Shown piece after piece: positions 8,911 to 19,452 of a stretch of 64,000 nucleotides of DNA (its first letter is position 1; every line of letters starts with the position of its first letter). The notes under the pieces are model-generated. The model was given only the letters and a program-made list of their open reading frames with translations, searched no databases and was not told where the DNA came from. A program made the position numbers and the translations under genes. This DNA is from Planctomycetota bacterium (lineage in GTDB: Bacteria; Planctomycetota; UBA1135; GCA-002686595): contig CANKOY010000007.1 of the NCBI GenBank assembly GCA_947484275.1, positions 24,493 through 88,492 of the forward strand. Reading direction: 5' to 3'.

Positions 8911-10050
8911 TCAGGCCTCCCGAAGCGCCGCGACGACCGGACGGCGCGCGCTTTGCCACGCTGGAAAAATGCCCGCGAGCGTCCCGGCCACGATCGACAC
9001 CAGTGTGACGCGCAACACGAGGGATGAAGCGATGTGGAATCCCACCGCCACGCCTTCCGAGCCGATTGAAACGTGCGTGAACTTCACCATGGCGATGGCG
9101 GCGAGCAGTCCGATCGCGCACCCCCCCAGCGCCAGAATCCACGCCTCCCCCAGGACCAATGCGCCGATGTGCCCTTCGCGAAATCCGAGCGTGCGGAACA
9201 CGCCGAACTCGCGCACGCGCTCCTGTGACGACATCAAGACCGTGTTGGCCACCAGCGCCAGCACCACGGCGACGCAACCGATCCCAAGCCAGCGCGCGAA
9301 CCGCAGTATCTCGCGCAGGTCGCGTGTGGCGCCCTCGAGGTATTGGATTTTCGCGCGCGTGTCCGTGGGCTCTTCCGCCGTCTTGAACGTCGCGTCGATC
9401 TCCGCGGAGATCGCCTTTGCGTTCTCTGCGTTGTCGATCTTCACTTCGAACTGCGTGACCGTGCCGAGCTTATTGACCGGGCCTGAGCGCTGCAGGAACT
9501 CGAGGTGCGTCATCACGACGCCCTCGTCCACGGGTTCTGCGGAGGCGAAAATGCCCGCAACCTTCACGTCGATGCTGCCGAAGCGAAAGGAATCCCCGGG
9601 TCGCAACTTCTTGCGCGCCGCGAAAGCTCGACCCACAAGGGCCGCATCGCGCTCGCGCTTGAAGCGCTCAACGTCGCCATCGATCACTTCGAGCCCGCGC
9701 ATGGCGAGCATTTCTTCCACCGGCGCGCCCTGAAAGGCAACGAGGTCAAGGCTCGCGCGGCAGTTGTTGAGAAAGACCTTGACCGGCAGGACACTGAGGA
9801 CGCCGGGCAGTTTCTTGATGCGGTCCGTGTAGTGCTCCGGCAAGAACGACGTCTGCGGGCAGTAGCGATTCTGGCGGTAGACCACCAGGGTGCGCGCGGC
9901 CTCCGTCCCGGCCATGGCTCGGTCCAGTCCGGCGGAGAGGCTCTCCACGAGCACGAAGAGCAGCATCGCGCTGGCCACGCCAAGCAGCGTGAATAGCGTG
10001 CGCATCGGCCGGCGGCGCAGGTTCTTGGCGATCAGTCGCGCAAGTTTCAT
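8911..10050 (-). CDS. ABC transporter permease, FtsX/MacB type (first)
   Basis: A 379-residue protein with the same plan as the next gene: one N-terminal TM helix (RTLFTLLGVASAMLLFVLVE), a periplasmic MacB-type core, then three C-terminal TM helices with the conserved SSQERVREFGVFRTLGF loop typical of FtsX domains. The two permeases differ in sequence, so a heterodimer like LolC/LolE is likely. The start codon overlaps the ATPase stop (ATGA), indicating coupled translation. Two cysteines, in RYCPQ and NNCRAS, lie in the periplasmic part, which is uncommon and fits the Cys-rich partners encoded at both ends of the cluster. Confidence 0.9.
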   Translation of the reverse strand: MKLARLIAKNLRRRPMRTLFTLLGVASAMLLFVLVESLSAGLDRAMAGTEAARTLVVYRQNRYCPQTSFLPEHYTDRIKKLPGVLSVLPVKVFLNNCRASLDLVAFQGAPVEEMLAMRGLEVIDGDVERFKRERDAALVGRAFAARKKLRPGDSFRFGSIDVKVAGIFASAEPVDEGVVMTHLEFLQRSGPVNKLGTVTQFEVKIDNAENAKAISAEIDATFKTAEEPTDTRAKIQYLEGATRDLREILRFARWLGIGCVAVVLALVANTVLMSSQERVREFGVFRTLGFREGHIGALVLGEAWILALGGCAIGLLAAIAMVKFTHVSIGSEGVAVGFHIASSLVLRVTLVSIVAGTLAGIFPAWQSARRPVVAALREA

Positions 10051-10739
10051 CGCGCGACCTCGCCTTCGAGTTCGTGCAGCCGCCCCTTGTCGAGGTGCAT
10101 GCGCCGCGACGCGTGCAGCGCCGCGCGCGGATCGTGGGTGACCATGACGATCGTCTTGCCGCGCTCGGAATTCAGGCGGCCAAGCAGCGTCAACACGCCG
10201 TCCGCCGATTCATGGTCGAGGTTTCCCGTGGGTTCATCGGCGAGCAGGAGCGGCGGGTCGGCGACGATCGCGCGCGCGATGGCCACGCGCTGCTCCTGGC
10301 CCCCCGACAGTTGCTTGGGCAAGTGCGTGGCGCGATCGGCAAGCCCCACGGCCTCCAGGGCCAGGCTGACGCGCCGATGGCGCTCGGCCCGCGAAAGAGG
10401 AAAAAGCCACAGGGGCAATTCCACGTTTTCGTAAGCCGTCAGCACCGGCACCAGATTTGCCTGCTGAAACACGTAGCCCACGTGTTCTGAGCGCCAGGCG
10501 GCGAGCTTGCCGCGAGCGAGTTTCACGAGGCTTGTTCCGCCGACGACGACATCGCCCGCGTCCGGCCGGTCGATCGCGGCCAGTAGATTGAGCAACGTCG
10601 TTTTGCCAGAGCCCGAGGGTCCGAGCAGCGCGAAGAAGTCGCCCTGCTCGATCGACAGAGTCGCGTCTTCGAGCGGCACGACCGCATGCTCGCCCTTCAA
10701 GTAGCGCTTGGTTACGTGCGTCAAATCGATGTAGCTCAT
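10047..10739 (-). CDS. ABC transporter ATP-binding protein (LolD/MacB type)
   Basis: A 230-residue nucleotide-binding protein. Walker A is GPSGSGKTT, the Q-loop is in YVFQQANLVP, the signature is LSGGQEQRVAIARA, Walker B is LLLADEPTGNLD, and the switch histidine is in VMVTHD. The ADEPTGNLD sequence and small size place it with LolD, MacB and FtsE-like ATPases that pair with FtsX-type permeases. The start ATG at 10739 overlaps the stop of the fusion-protein gene, and its own stop overlaps the first permease start. All three are therefore translationally coupled. Confidence 0.95.
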   Translation of the reverse strand: MSYIDLTHVTKRYLKGEHAVVPLEDATLSIEQGDFFALLGPSGSGKTTLLNLLAAIDRPDAGDVVVGGTSLVKLARGKLAAWRSEHVGYVFQQANLVPVLTAYENVELPLWLFPLSRAERHRRVSLALEAVGLADRATHLPKQLSGGQEQRVAIARAIVADPPLLLADEPTGNLDHESADGVLTLLGRLNSERGKTIVMVTHDPRAALHASRRMHLDKGRLHELEGEVAR

Positions 10740-12280
10740 TGTTGTCCCTCCGCGCGCACCAGGTCGCCTTCGCGTAGGTCCTCGCGACCGCGGTCGATCA
10801 CCTTGTCCGAGAGATTGAGGCCGGACAGGACCTCGACCCATTCGCCGGTCTGCGCTCCAAGTTCCACTGCACGCGCCCGGGCACGGCCATCCACGCCACC
10901 GACGATCCACAAACGCCGCCCCTCGTCCACGACGCGCGCTGGCACCTCAACGACGTCAGAGGTGCGCGCCTCGGGTCCCGAGTCGGTCGCGCCGCTGCCA
11001 TCCGCTGGTCGCGCCAGGAAGCGCGTTTGGGCCAGCATTTCCGGCCGCAATTTTCCGTCGTTGTCCTCAATGCGCACGTGGACCTGCAGCGTGACCTTTT
11101 GAATGTCTGCCTTCTCCACCACGCGCACGATTTCTCCGTGATAGGGCTTTCCGGCCCGTCCATCGATCATGATTTCCGCGCGCCCGCCCACGGCGAGTTT
11201 TGCGATGTCGGATTGCGGAACGTCTACGCGCACACGCAGCCGGGACGGATCGAAGAGCGTCATGACCGACGCCGAGGCACCTCCGGATCCATCCAGCGAA
11301 GTTCCAGGCATCGCGGTGCGCTCCAAGACCACGCCGCCTGCTGGGGCGATGATCTCCATGCGCGTCAAACGCAGTTGCGCCACTTCGACGGCCACTTCCG
11401 CGCCAGTCACCTCCGCCTTGGCGCGCTCCAAGCTGGCGATGGAAGTTTCGAGGACCAGCCGGTCCTGCAGGCGCAGCTCTGCCTCGCGCGTCGCCCGAAC
11501 GCGGCGCGCAGCTGCCTTTTCGACTTCGGCTTCCGCCAGGGCCATTTCGGCCTGCAGCTGTTGGACCGTGCCTTCAGCCTCCTCCGCGCGCGCCTCGGCC
11601 AAGTCCACGCTGCGCTGATCTCCGGCGCCGATCGATTCGAGTTCGCGCTGCAGTTCGATTTCATCTCGCGCGGCTCGCACTGTGGCCTCGGCGCGCTTGA
11701 CCGCAGCGGAGCGCCGCGAGACTTCGGCGCCTCGACCTGCGAATTCGGCGTCGGCCGACTGCACGCCTTCGGTCACGGCGAGCGCTGCGTCGAAATCGGC
11801 GCGGGCGATCTCACTGCGCACCTTGGCCTCGGCCAGCTCGGCCTGAGCCTGGGCCAGAACGGCCTGGGCCGCCGCGAGGTCAAGCCGCGCGTCGTCGTCC
11901 ACCAGGCGCGCGACCACCGTGCCGGGCGTCACCCGTTCGGCCTCTAGCACCAGGACTTCGCGCACGACACCGGGCGCTAGGGCTGTCACTTGAATCGCGA
12001 AGGGATCGGGTTCGATCCATCCCGCCGCCTGCAGCAGCACGCGCGCGGTGCTCCGTGCGCCGCCCTCGCCGCTGTGCGCCTGCGCCGCACGCGGCCGAAT
12101 CACGCTGACCGATTTCTTGGTTTCGAACATCCCCTGCAAGCTCGTTGCGAGCACCGCGACGAAAATCAGCAGGATCAAAACCGGCAGCGCGATGCGCCAG
12201 GGACTGCGGCGGGGAAGGGGCGTCTCCCTTGGCGCCCGCGCAAGTCCGGAGAGGTCAATGTCAGGTTGCACGCGGCTCAC
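10736..12280 (-). CDS. Periplasmic membrane fusion protein (HlyD/MacA family)
   Basis: A 514-residue protein. The GTG at 12280 was chosen because it overlaps the TGA of the upstream outer-membrane-factor gene and places a single TM anchor (RIALPVLILLIFVAVLATSL) near residues 28-50. After it come a lipoyl/barrel-sandwich half, a long Ala/Glu/Arg-rich coiled-coil hairpin of about 170 residues, the second lipoyl half (IIAPAGGVVLERTAMPG), and a beta-barrel domain. This is the adaptor that links an inner-membrane ABC pump to a TolC-type channel. An in-frame extension upstream is antisense-like and overlaps the neighbour, so it was dropped. Confidence 0.9.
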   Translation of the reverse strand: MSRVQPDIDLSGLARAPRETPLPRRSPWRIALPVLILLIFVAVLATSLQGMFETKKSVSVIRPRAAQAHSGEGGARSTARVLLQAAGWIEPDPFAIQVTALAPGVVREVLVLEAERVTPGTVVARLVDDDARLDLAAAQAVLAQAQAELAEAKVRSEIARADFDAALAVTEGVQSADAEFAGRGAEVSRRSAAVKRAEATVRAARDEIELQRELESIGAGDQRSVDLAEARAEEAEGTVQQLQAEMALAEAEVEKAAARRVRATREAELRLQDRLVLETSIASLERAKAEVTGAEVAVEVAQLRLTRMEIIAPAGGVVLERTAMPGTSLDGSGGASASVMTLFDPSRLRVRVDVPQSDIAKLAVGGRAEIMIDGRAGKPYHGEIVRVVEKADIQKVTLQVHVRIEDNDGKLRPEMLAQTRFLARPADGSGATDSGPEARTSDVVEVPARVVDEGRRLWIVGGVDGRARARAVELGAQTGEWVEVLSGLNLSDKVIDRGREDLREGDLVRAEGQQ

Positions 12281-13713
12281 GGCGTCACCTCCGCTGTCTC
12301 CAGTACAACGCCGCACGCCTCGGCAAGATCCAGCGCGGCTAGCACTGCAGCCTCGCGCGCGTCGACTCGACCCACAAGGGGAGCCAACCGATCGTGGGCC
12401 ATGGTGGTCCACTCCGTGGCACTGGCGAATCCAAGTCGCAGGCGCGCGTTCATGGCGACCCATGCGTCTTCTGCCGCGTCGTTCAATTTTTCTGCATGTT
12501 CTTCCGCCCGCGTGCGCGCCTGCGCTTCGATCGCGCGCAGGCTGGCCACGCGTGCCACGGCGCCGTGAAGCGCGTCTTCCACTTGCTCGCGCGCCGCCTC
12601 GCGCTCCGTTTCGGCGACCCGAAGCTCCGCCTCGATCCTCCCCGGCCAGGGCAGGGAAAGATCGAGCATGCCGCCCAGGAGAATGTCGCTCGGCATCACT
12701 GTCAGGCGCGGTCCAGCCCGCACGGTGGGCCACCCGTCGCGTGCAACGCGGCGCACGCGAACCTCGGCCTGGGCGAACTCGAGCACCAGGTCGCGCAGTG
12801 CGGGATCCTGTTCCAGGAGCTGTCGCGCGCCGAGGCTCTCCGGCACGGCGCGCGTCTGCACAAGCGCAGAACCGTCAACGTGTGCGTAGGCGTCGTGGTC
12901 GAAGGCGAGTCCGCTGCTCTCGGCCAGTGCGGCGCGCAATTCTGCTTCGCGCCCGCGCTCGGACGAGATTTCGTGTTCCACGATATGAACTGCCGTTGCC
13001 GCGAGGCCGCTCTCCGCAGCGGAGAGTCGCCCGCGGCGCTCGAGCACTTCAAAGCGCGGGGACTGGGCCTCGACCTGGCGCAGCAGCGCTTCCATGCGCG
13101 AGATCCGTTCGCGAGCCGCCCCCAGGCGCACGCGCGCGCGTTCGACTTCGAAAGTCGCGCGCCACACGGCTCGCTCCAGGCGGCTGTGTTCGTGAAGGGC
13201 GTCGATGCGCGCCGCCTCGCGCGCCACGGACGCAGGACCGACGCCGAGGATTCCGAGCAGGTCGAACGTTGCGCTCAAGCGCGATTCGCGATCGAGGTCC
13301 TCCGCGGACATCGTCTCGGCCCCCAGGCCGATCGACTCGGGCAATCCGGCGCCGTCTTCGGCTGCCACAGCGCGCTGCAATTGGCGCCGCGCCGCGCGCA
13401 CAGCCGGGTTCCAGGCCAGCGCGCAAGCGCGCCAGTAGCCGGCGCTGCCCGGGTCGGCCAGTTCTTCCGGCGACGGACGCGGCAGCGCGAGCGCATCCAG
13501 TCCGGCGAGGTCGCCGGGGCTCAGTGCGGCCTCCGGTCCTTGGGTGCGGTGAGCCAGGGTCTGCTCGGTTTCCTCGGCAGTGAGCGCCTGACGATTGGGG
13601 CTGGCGCAGGCCAGGCCAAAAATCGGGGCGAGGAGCAGTGCGGAAATCAGGCGCTCACAGCGCGGCGAAGTGAATTGGCGTGCGAAGCACGCAGGGAACG
13701 GGCGGATGAACAT
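12277..13713 (-). CDS. TolC-like outer membrane efflux protein
   Basis: A 478-residue protein, the usual size for outer-membrane factors. The N-terminus has a hydrophobic leader ending in FGLACAS, a plausible though imperfect lipobox, as in OprM/CusC-type lipoproteins. The rest is dominated by long heptad-like helices (for example RISRMEALLRQVEAQ and ERISRMEAL regions) repeated in two halves, with the expected internal duplication of the OEP domain. It is the channel of the tripartite exporter encoded downstream. The ATG at 13713 is used; the longer frame upstream overlaps the Cys-rich gene and lacks a leader. Confidence 0.85.
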   Translation of the reverse strand: MFIRPFPACFARQFTSPRCERLISALLLAPIFGLACASPNRQALTAEETEQTLAHRTQGPEAALSPGDLAGLDALALPRPSPEELADPGSAGYWRACALAWNPAVRAARRQLQRAVAAEDGAGLPESIGLGAETMSAEDLDRESRLSATFDLLGILGVGPASVAREAARIDALHEHSRLERAVWRATFEVERARVRLGAARERISRMEALLRQVEAQSPRFEVLERRGRLSAAESGLAATAVHIVEHEISSERGREAELRAALAESSGLAFDHDAYAHVDGSALVQTRAVPESLGARQLLEQDPALRDLVLEFAQAEVRVRRVARDGWPTVRAGPRLTVMPSDILLGGMLDLSLPWPGRIEAELRVAETEREAAREQVEDALHGAVARVASLRAIEAQARTRAEEHAEKLNDAAEDAWVAMNARLRLGFASATEWTTMAHDRLAPLVGRVDAREAAVLAALDLAEACGVVLETAEVTP

Positions 13714-13786
13714 TGGATCCTCCAGGACGGAAATGGGCTTCGTTCCGTCGCACGCGCGACGAAACACCACGACCGGGAGTCCAGAA

Positions 13787-14206
13787 TCAAATCCGCAGTG
13801 GGATCGGAGCCGCCGTTGCGGGCCGCTCTCGTTCTCGCACAAGCATCAGACGCGCTCGTTCCCCCGCCACGGAGGGCGCGGGTAGCACATCGAGTTCGCA
13901 AACCAGGCGCAGGACGGGCGCCGCGATGGGAGTCGGCTGATCCGGTGTCACCTGAGGAAGACGGTCGCGACCCTCGAGGTCCACCTCGAGGCAGCAACGG
14001 CAATCCATGCCAGTTGCGGCAAGGGACGGACCCGCGGGCACCTCGGGCTCGCAGCACGACGCCCGCTGATCCTCGCAGCAGGCGGGTGTGTCGACCACAC
14101 CCAGGGCCACGAGACATACTCGAGCGTGCAGCACGCCGGGCGCGCAGAAAAGCGCGCACAGGAGCGCGACCATCAGCGCTCTGGACCAGCTCGCCAGGAA
14201 ATTCAC
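13787..14206 (-). CDS. Small secreted Cys-rich protein heading the exporter cluster
   Basis: A 139-residue protein when started at GTG 14206; an in-frame ATG lies at 14242. The GTG start yields a clean signal peptide (WSRALMVALLCALFCAPG) with a likely cleavage after VLHA. The mature part has vicinal cysteine pairs in PACCED, SCCEPE and DCRCCLE, giving about ten cysteines in all. Such CC and CxCC motifs suggest metal binding or disulfide chemistry. It lies 73 nt upstream of the TolC-like gene on the same strand and is the first gene of the exporter cluster. I do not recognise a named family. Confidence 0.65.
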   Translation of the reverse strand: MNFLASWSRALMVALLCALFCAPGVLHARVCLVALGVVDTPACCEDQRASCCEPEVPAGPSLAATGMDCRCCLEVDLEGRDRLPQVTPDQPTPIAAPVLRLVCELDVLPAPSVAGERARLMLVRERERPATAAPIPLRI

Positions 14207-14364
14207 GGTTCCAATATCGGGCGATCGGGCCGGATTGGTCAACCCCTGTTCCGGCGATCGCTAGAATTCGGGGCCCCAGCGCGTCCGCTGGGCACTTTCC
14301 AATTCAATTCGCGGCCGCGGCCCCTCCCCCTCGGGCCCGGGGCGCAATCCCCTCCGGAGCCAAC

Positions 14365-15722
<1,358 letters not shown>

Positions 15723-15726
<4 letters not shown>

Positions 15727-15913
15727 CAGCCCGTTGAAAGAGTCCCGTCGCGAGGCGAAGCGATCTTCGTCGTGGCTAGGAACGCGCCGAAGGGACGACG
15801 GGGGGACGGCGGAGGCGGCCTTCTTGGCCGCTGAGCACGGCCCGACGAGTGTGACGACGCCGCGGCGAAGAGCGCGAAGCCGCAGCAGGGCACTTTTTCG
15901 GGCGGGCTGCTAG
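15723..15913. repeat. Inverted-repeat element, MITE- or terminator-like
   Basis: Both ends carry CTAGCAGCCCG in inverted orientation (15723-15733 and 15903-15913). The similarity continues inward for about 25 bp, with GAAAGAGTCCC against GAAAAAGTGCCC. The left end includes the stop codon of the upstream PLP enzyme. No coding frame of note lies inside. The right arm reads CACTTTTTCG on the plus strand, so the element could also act as a transcription terminator. The rest of the 305-bp gap up to the HAD gene holds nothing else I recognise. Confidence 0.6.
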
Positions 15914-16031
15914 TGTCCTGCGCCTGAAGTACGTAGACGAGGCCGTGCCAGCGGCAAACTCGGGGACGTGTTCAGCGCAGTCGGGGAGGCGCACGCGCGC
16001 CGAGTGGTCGACGCACCTCTGTTGCGTGGCG

Positions 16032-16724
16032 CTACGACTCCAGCAGCAACTCACAGAGAGTATTGAGGTCGGGGACTAGGAAAGTCGCACGGTCCCCAAC
16101 ACCCAGGCCCTCGCGCTCGCGGTCTACGAACGCAGTCGGGAATCCCAGGGCGTGGGCGGGGCCCATGTCGTGGAACAGACTGCAGCCCACGTGCAGCACA
16201 CGCGCCGCCGGGAGATCGAGCTCGGCGAGGGCCCGGTGCCAGTGCGCCGGTCCCGGCTTGTAGGAACGGACGCGTTGTGCAGTGACCAGCACCTCGAAGT
16301 GCGCCCCAAGCAGGGCGACCGAGGCCGCGAGCACCTGCGTGTCGACATTGGACAGAATCCCCAGCCTGAATTTCTTTTCAAGGCGCGCCAGGGCGTCGCG
16401 GCTCTCCTCAAAGGGCGGCCATTCAGTCATCCCGGCGGCAAAGGCGCGCGCTGAATCTTGATCGAGCTCGCGCCGTTGCAGCGCGGCGGCGCGGCGAGCC
16501 GACTCTGCCACGATCTCGCTGTAGGGCCGGTACGGACCCAGAATCAGTTCGCGATCCGCTGCGTCGCGATCTCGCACAAACCTCTCGATGTCGAGGTCCG
16601 CCAGTGCCGCGCATTTGCGGGCGCCGGTTCGCACGCCGCCGTACCAGTCGATCAGCGTTCCGTAGCAGTCAAAGGTCAGGGCCTCGTAGGCCTCGCCGCC
16701 CCTCGTTCGCCCGGCCGAGTTCAC
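16032..16724 (-). CDS. HAD-superfamily hydrolase, haloacid dehalogenase type
   Basis: A 230-residue protein with a GTG start. Motif I is TFDCYGTLIDW (nucleophile Asp near residue 19), motif II is ILSNVD, and motif III includes the lysine of RSYKPGP. Motif IV is altered: the usual acidic pair is not obvious after VLHVGCSLFHDMG. The overall order fits 2-haloacid-dehalogenase-like or phosphatase members. The GTG overlaps the TGA of the SGNH gene (GTGA), so the pair is coupled. Substrate unknown. Confidence 0.8.
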   Translation of the reverse strand: MNSAGRTRGGEAYEALTFDCYGTLIDWYGGVRTGARKCAALADLDIERFVRDRDAADRELILGPYRPYSEIVAESARRAAALQRRELDQDSARAFAAGMTEWPPFEESRDALARLEKKFRLGILSNVDTQVLAASVALLGAHFEVLVTAQRVRSYKPGPAHWHRALAELDLPAARVLHVGCSLFHDMGPAHALGFPTAFVDREREGLGVGDRATFLVPDLNTLCELLLES

Positions 16725-17776
16725 TTGCCCTGGGTCACGAAGCCCCGCTCGCGCGCCAGGTCGAGCACGCGCTGAGCCACGATTCCGTAGCCCGCGGGAT
16801 TGGGGTGGTAGCGATCACCGCGCACGAAGAGGGCCTTGGTCGGCGTCGTGCTCCGCGCCGCCGCGCGGAAGTCATCGATCATGCTGATGAACGGAATTCC
16901 GCGCTCTTCGCACAGGCCGCGCAGCCAATCCACGGCGGAAGTGTCGTACGTCTCCAAGTAGACCTGGCTCTCGTACGGGAAGAGAAACACGCAAAAGTGG
17001 GCGTTCATTTGCCGCGCGGACTCGGCCATCGCCTCGAGGTTCGCGATCTCGCGCGCCACGCGCTCTGCGTTACGCTTCCCCTGATTCTTGACGGCCCCGG
17101 CCATCGCTTCTGCGGCGGCAAAATCTCGCTCGCGATTCATGACGTAGTACGTGCCTCGCAGCCAGCGGAACAACCCAGAGCGCCCCAGGTGGTTGCGCAG
17201 GTCGTAGGGAATCGCCGCCCGCAGATTGCCTTTGCCCTGATGCACGTTCTCATCGAGGGCTTTCGTCTGGTTGGGGAAGTCGTTCAGGTTGTAGCCCACG
17301 ACGATCAACTGTGGCCGCACGAGGTCCGCATGCCCCTGGATCACCCTGACGTATTGGCGCGCTGAATATCCGTTGACGCCGGCGTTGGCCACCATGGCCC
17401 GCTGTCCCTGGGGTAGGGCTGAACCGAGCAGGCGCTCGAACTGGCGCGGCCATGCATCGGACTCCTTCACGCTCTTGCCGAAAGTGCACGAGTCCCCCAC
17501 CGCAAGAACGCGGTACTCCGTCGGCGCGAAAGTTGGCGCGAACTCTTCTCCGCGCAATCCGTGTGAGTCTGTTTTGTACCAGGTCCCGTCCCAGCGTCCT
17601 GCGAAGTTGAGCTTGTGAACGTGATCGGCCTTTGGCGGCCTGATGTACGGATGGCTGTCGAAGAAGGAGAAAGGTCCTGGCTCAGCCAGCCTCGCGACGA
17701 TTTCCGCGGCACTCAGGCCGAGGATCAGCGCGGCCAGGGAGAGCGAGAGCTTCTTGAGCAGCGACCGGACCTTCAT
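16721..17776 (-). CDS. Membrane-anchored SGNH/GDSL-family hydrolase
   Basis: A 351-residue protein with an N-terminal hydrophobic helix (residues 9-26) that is probably an uncleaved anchor. Block I is AVGDSCTFG with catalytic S96. The GYNLND segment supplies the block III Asn, and GDRYHPNPAGY near residue 320 gives the block V Asp-x-x-His. Family members are esterases, lipases or carbohydrate acetyl-esterases, so envelope polysaccharide deacetylation is a reasonable but unproven role. It is followed by the coupled HAD gene. Confidence 0.83.
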   Translation of the reverse strand: MKVRSLLKKLSLSLAALILGLSAAEIVARLAEPGPFSFFDSHPYIRPPKADHVHKLNFAGRWDGTWYKTDSHGLRGEEFAPTFAPTEYRVLAVGDSCTFGKSVKESDAWPRQFERLLGSALPQGQRAMVANAGVNGYSARQYVRVIQGHADLVRPQLIVVGYNLNDFPNQTKALDENVHQGKGNLRAAIPYDLRNHLGRSGLFRWLRGTYYVMNRERDFAAAEAMAGAVKNQGKRNAERVAREIANLEAMAESARQMNAHFCVFLFPYESQVYLETYDTSAVDWLRGLCEERGIPFISMIDDFRAAARSTTPTKALFVRGDRYHPNPAGYGIVAQRVLDLARERGFVTQGK

Positions 17777-17830
17777 TCGTCGTGCATGGAACCAAGCCCC
17801 CGTCGCCGGATCAAGGGCTACGCGTGCGAC

Positions 17831-18709
17831 TCAGAACAACAGGGCCTCTCCGTCGGGTCGAGCGATCGTCGCAAGGCGCGGGTAACGCTCCACCAGCTGG
17901 CGCGGCGCCGCCACCGACTGGCCCGTCAGCTTAGCGAGCAGTTCCAACGCGTTGGCCACGGCCTTGCCTTCGAAGTGGTTGTTGGTGACGACAAAGGTTT
18001 GATCGTGCTCACCGGCCAGCCGCTGGGCGCGCTCGGCCAGCTCATCGATCTCTCGCGGCGTGTAGAGATAGTCGTACTTCTGATCCCGACCTGAATCCCT
18101 CGCGAACCACGTCGCGGAATTCCGGCCGTGGAGTCGCAGATATCCGATCGGCCCCGGAATCGGGTGCTGCAGAGGAGGGTGGTCGGAACTTGGGGGCAGG
18201 TCGATGGCGGACAGCGAACAGCCCAGCCCCGTGATGTGTGCGATCGATTCGGGGACAAACCACTCGCGATGGCGCAGTTCGAGGATCAGCGGCACGCGAT
18301 CGAATCGGGCGCGCAGATCCGTCAGTCGCCTGACGGCCGTTGGGTCGCGCCGAAAGCCAAATGGAAATTGCGCCAACAGGCCAGACAGTTTCCCGGAGGA
18401 TCGCATGGGCTCGACTCCAGAGTGAAACGCGGCGAGCTCTCGGTCGAGTTCCGCCAGGGGGCGCTGGGTGTGCGTGAAATCTTGGTGCACCTTCGCAATG
18501 AATCGAAAGTCCGGACTGTGGGCCACGAGTTCCGTCCAGCGCTGCGCGTGCTCACTGCGGGGCAGCGCGTAGAAGCTCGAGTTGATCTCGATCATGGAAA
18601 CGAAACGCGACAAATAGGCGAGCCCGTGGAAGCCGCGCGGCTTCGTGCGCGGATACACCGCTCCCTCCCAGTCCGGGTAGGACCAACCAGCGGGCCCGAC
18701 GCGGATCAC
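17831..18709 (-). CDS. DUF72 family protein
   Basis: A 292-residue protein beginning VGPAGWSYPDWEGAVYP, the signature opening of DUF72 (YecE-like) proteins, which adopt a TIM-barrel-like fold. Other family markers are EINSSFYALP, FRFIAKVHQDFTH, LILELRHREWF and the C-terminal VTNNHFEGKAVANALEL. The biochemical role of the family is not established. The GTG start overlaps the TGA of the upstream acyltransferase gene. Confidence 0.9.
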   Translation of the reverse strand: MIRVGPAGWSYPDWEGAVYPRTKPRGFHGLAYLSRFVSMIEINSSFYALPRSEHAQRWTELVAHSPDFRFIAKVHQDFTHTQRPLAELDRELAAFHSGVEPMRSSGKLSGLLAQFPFGFRRDPTAVRRLTDLRARFDRVPLILELRHREWFVPESIAHITGLGCSLSAIDLPPSSDHPPLQHPIPGPIGYLRLHGRNSATWFARDSGRDQKYDYLYTPREIDELAERAQRLAGEHDQTFVVTNNHFEGKAVANALELLAKLTGQSVAAPRQLVERYPRLATIARPDGEALLF

Positions 18710-19413
18710 CAGTCCTCGCGTGCGCCAACTTGCGCGAAGGCGCGGCGCTCGTGCTCGAAAATGCTCGCGCGGATCCGCTCGGTTATGGCCTCCAGGTCTC
18801 CCTCGCCGATCTCACGGGAAACCTCGATCGGGTCGCCGAAAATGATCGCCACGCGCGCGAAGGGCTTGGGAATCGTGAATGAGTCCCAGCTCGAGAGCCG
18901 CCATGCGCTGCTGGCCGCGAGGCCCACGGGAATGACGGGGAAGCCCGTGACGCGCGACATCCATGCCAGCCCTGGATTCATCTTGTGCCGTGGACCTCGC
19001 GGACCGTCGGGGGTGATGACGATCGCTCCGCCAGCGCGCAGTTCCTTGAGCATCTCACGCAGGGCCCGCCGTCCGCCGCGCGAAGCCGACCCGCGAATCA
19101 CGCGGTAGCCGAGGGCTCGCAGAACGCGCTCGGAGACTTGCCCATCCGCGCTCGGCGAAACCAGCACAGAGAGGCTGAGGCCGCGAGCACAGTTCACTCC
19201 CACCAACATGCGTCCATGCCACAGCGCGATCAATTTGCCGCTAGGGCCCTCGCCTTCGGGTCGCGCCGCGGGCAACAGGTTCTCGCGCCCTGTAATTTCG
19301 GTTCGCCAGGTCCATGCGAGCACGCGCACGAACGCGGGCCCGAACACGCGCATCAGCGCACCGCCGAGGCCGCGACGCAAGGCGCGCTTGCGCTTGCGAG
19401 AGAACAATGACAT
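18706..19413 (-). CDS. Lysophospholipid acyltransferase family protein (DUF374)
   Basis: A 235-residue protein from ATG 19413. The core matches DUF374, a branch of the PlsC-like acyltransferases. The LIALWHGRMLVG segment holds the catalytic-site histidine, VSPSADGQVSERVLRALGY is the following block, and VITPDGPRGPRHKMNPG is the conserved substrate loop. The N-terminus is strongly basic, then hydrophobic, suggesting inner-membrane association. DUF374 proteins are often encoded near lipid A genes, so acyl transfer in lipid or LPS synthesis is a fair guess. A longer frame upstream enters the hairpin region and is not used. Confidence 0.82.
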   Translation of the reverse strand: MSLFSRKRKRALRRGLGGALMRVFGPAFVRVLAWTWRTEITGRENLLPAARPEGEGPSGKLIALWHGRMLVGVNCARGLSLSVLVSPSADGQVSERVLRALGYRVIRGSASRGGRRALREMLKELRAGGAIVITPDGPRGPRHKMNPGLAWMSRVTGFPVIPVGLAASSAWRLSSWDSFTIPKPFARVAIIFGDPIEVSREIGEGDLEAITERIRASIFEHERRAFAQVGAREDW

Positions 19414-19452
19414 CGAAAACACCCGGCGCGATTCTACAGGTAAGGAGTCCGA

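Noticed and set aside
12394..14364. Long plus-strand extension upstream of the cystathionine beta-synthase gene
   Set aside because: It is antisense to the TolC-like and Cys-rich genes; the GTG at 14365 with its ribosome site is the real start.
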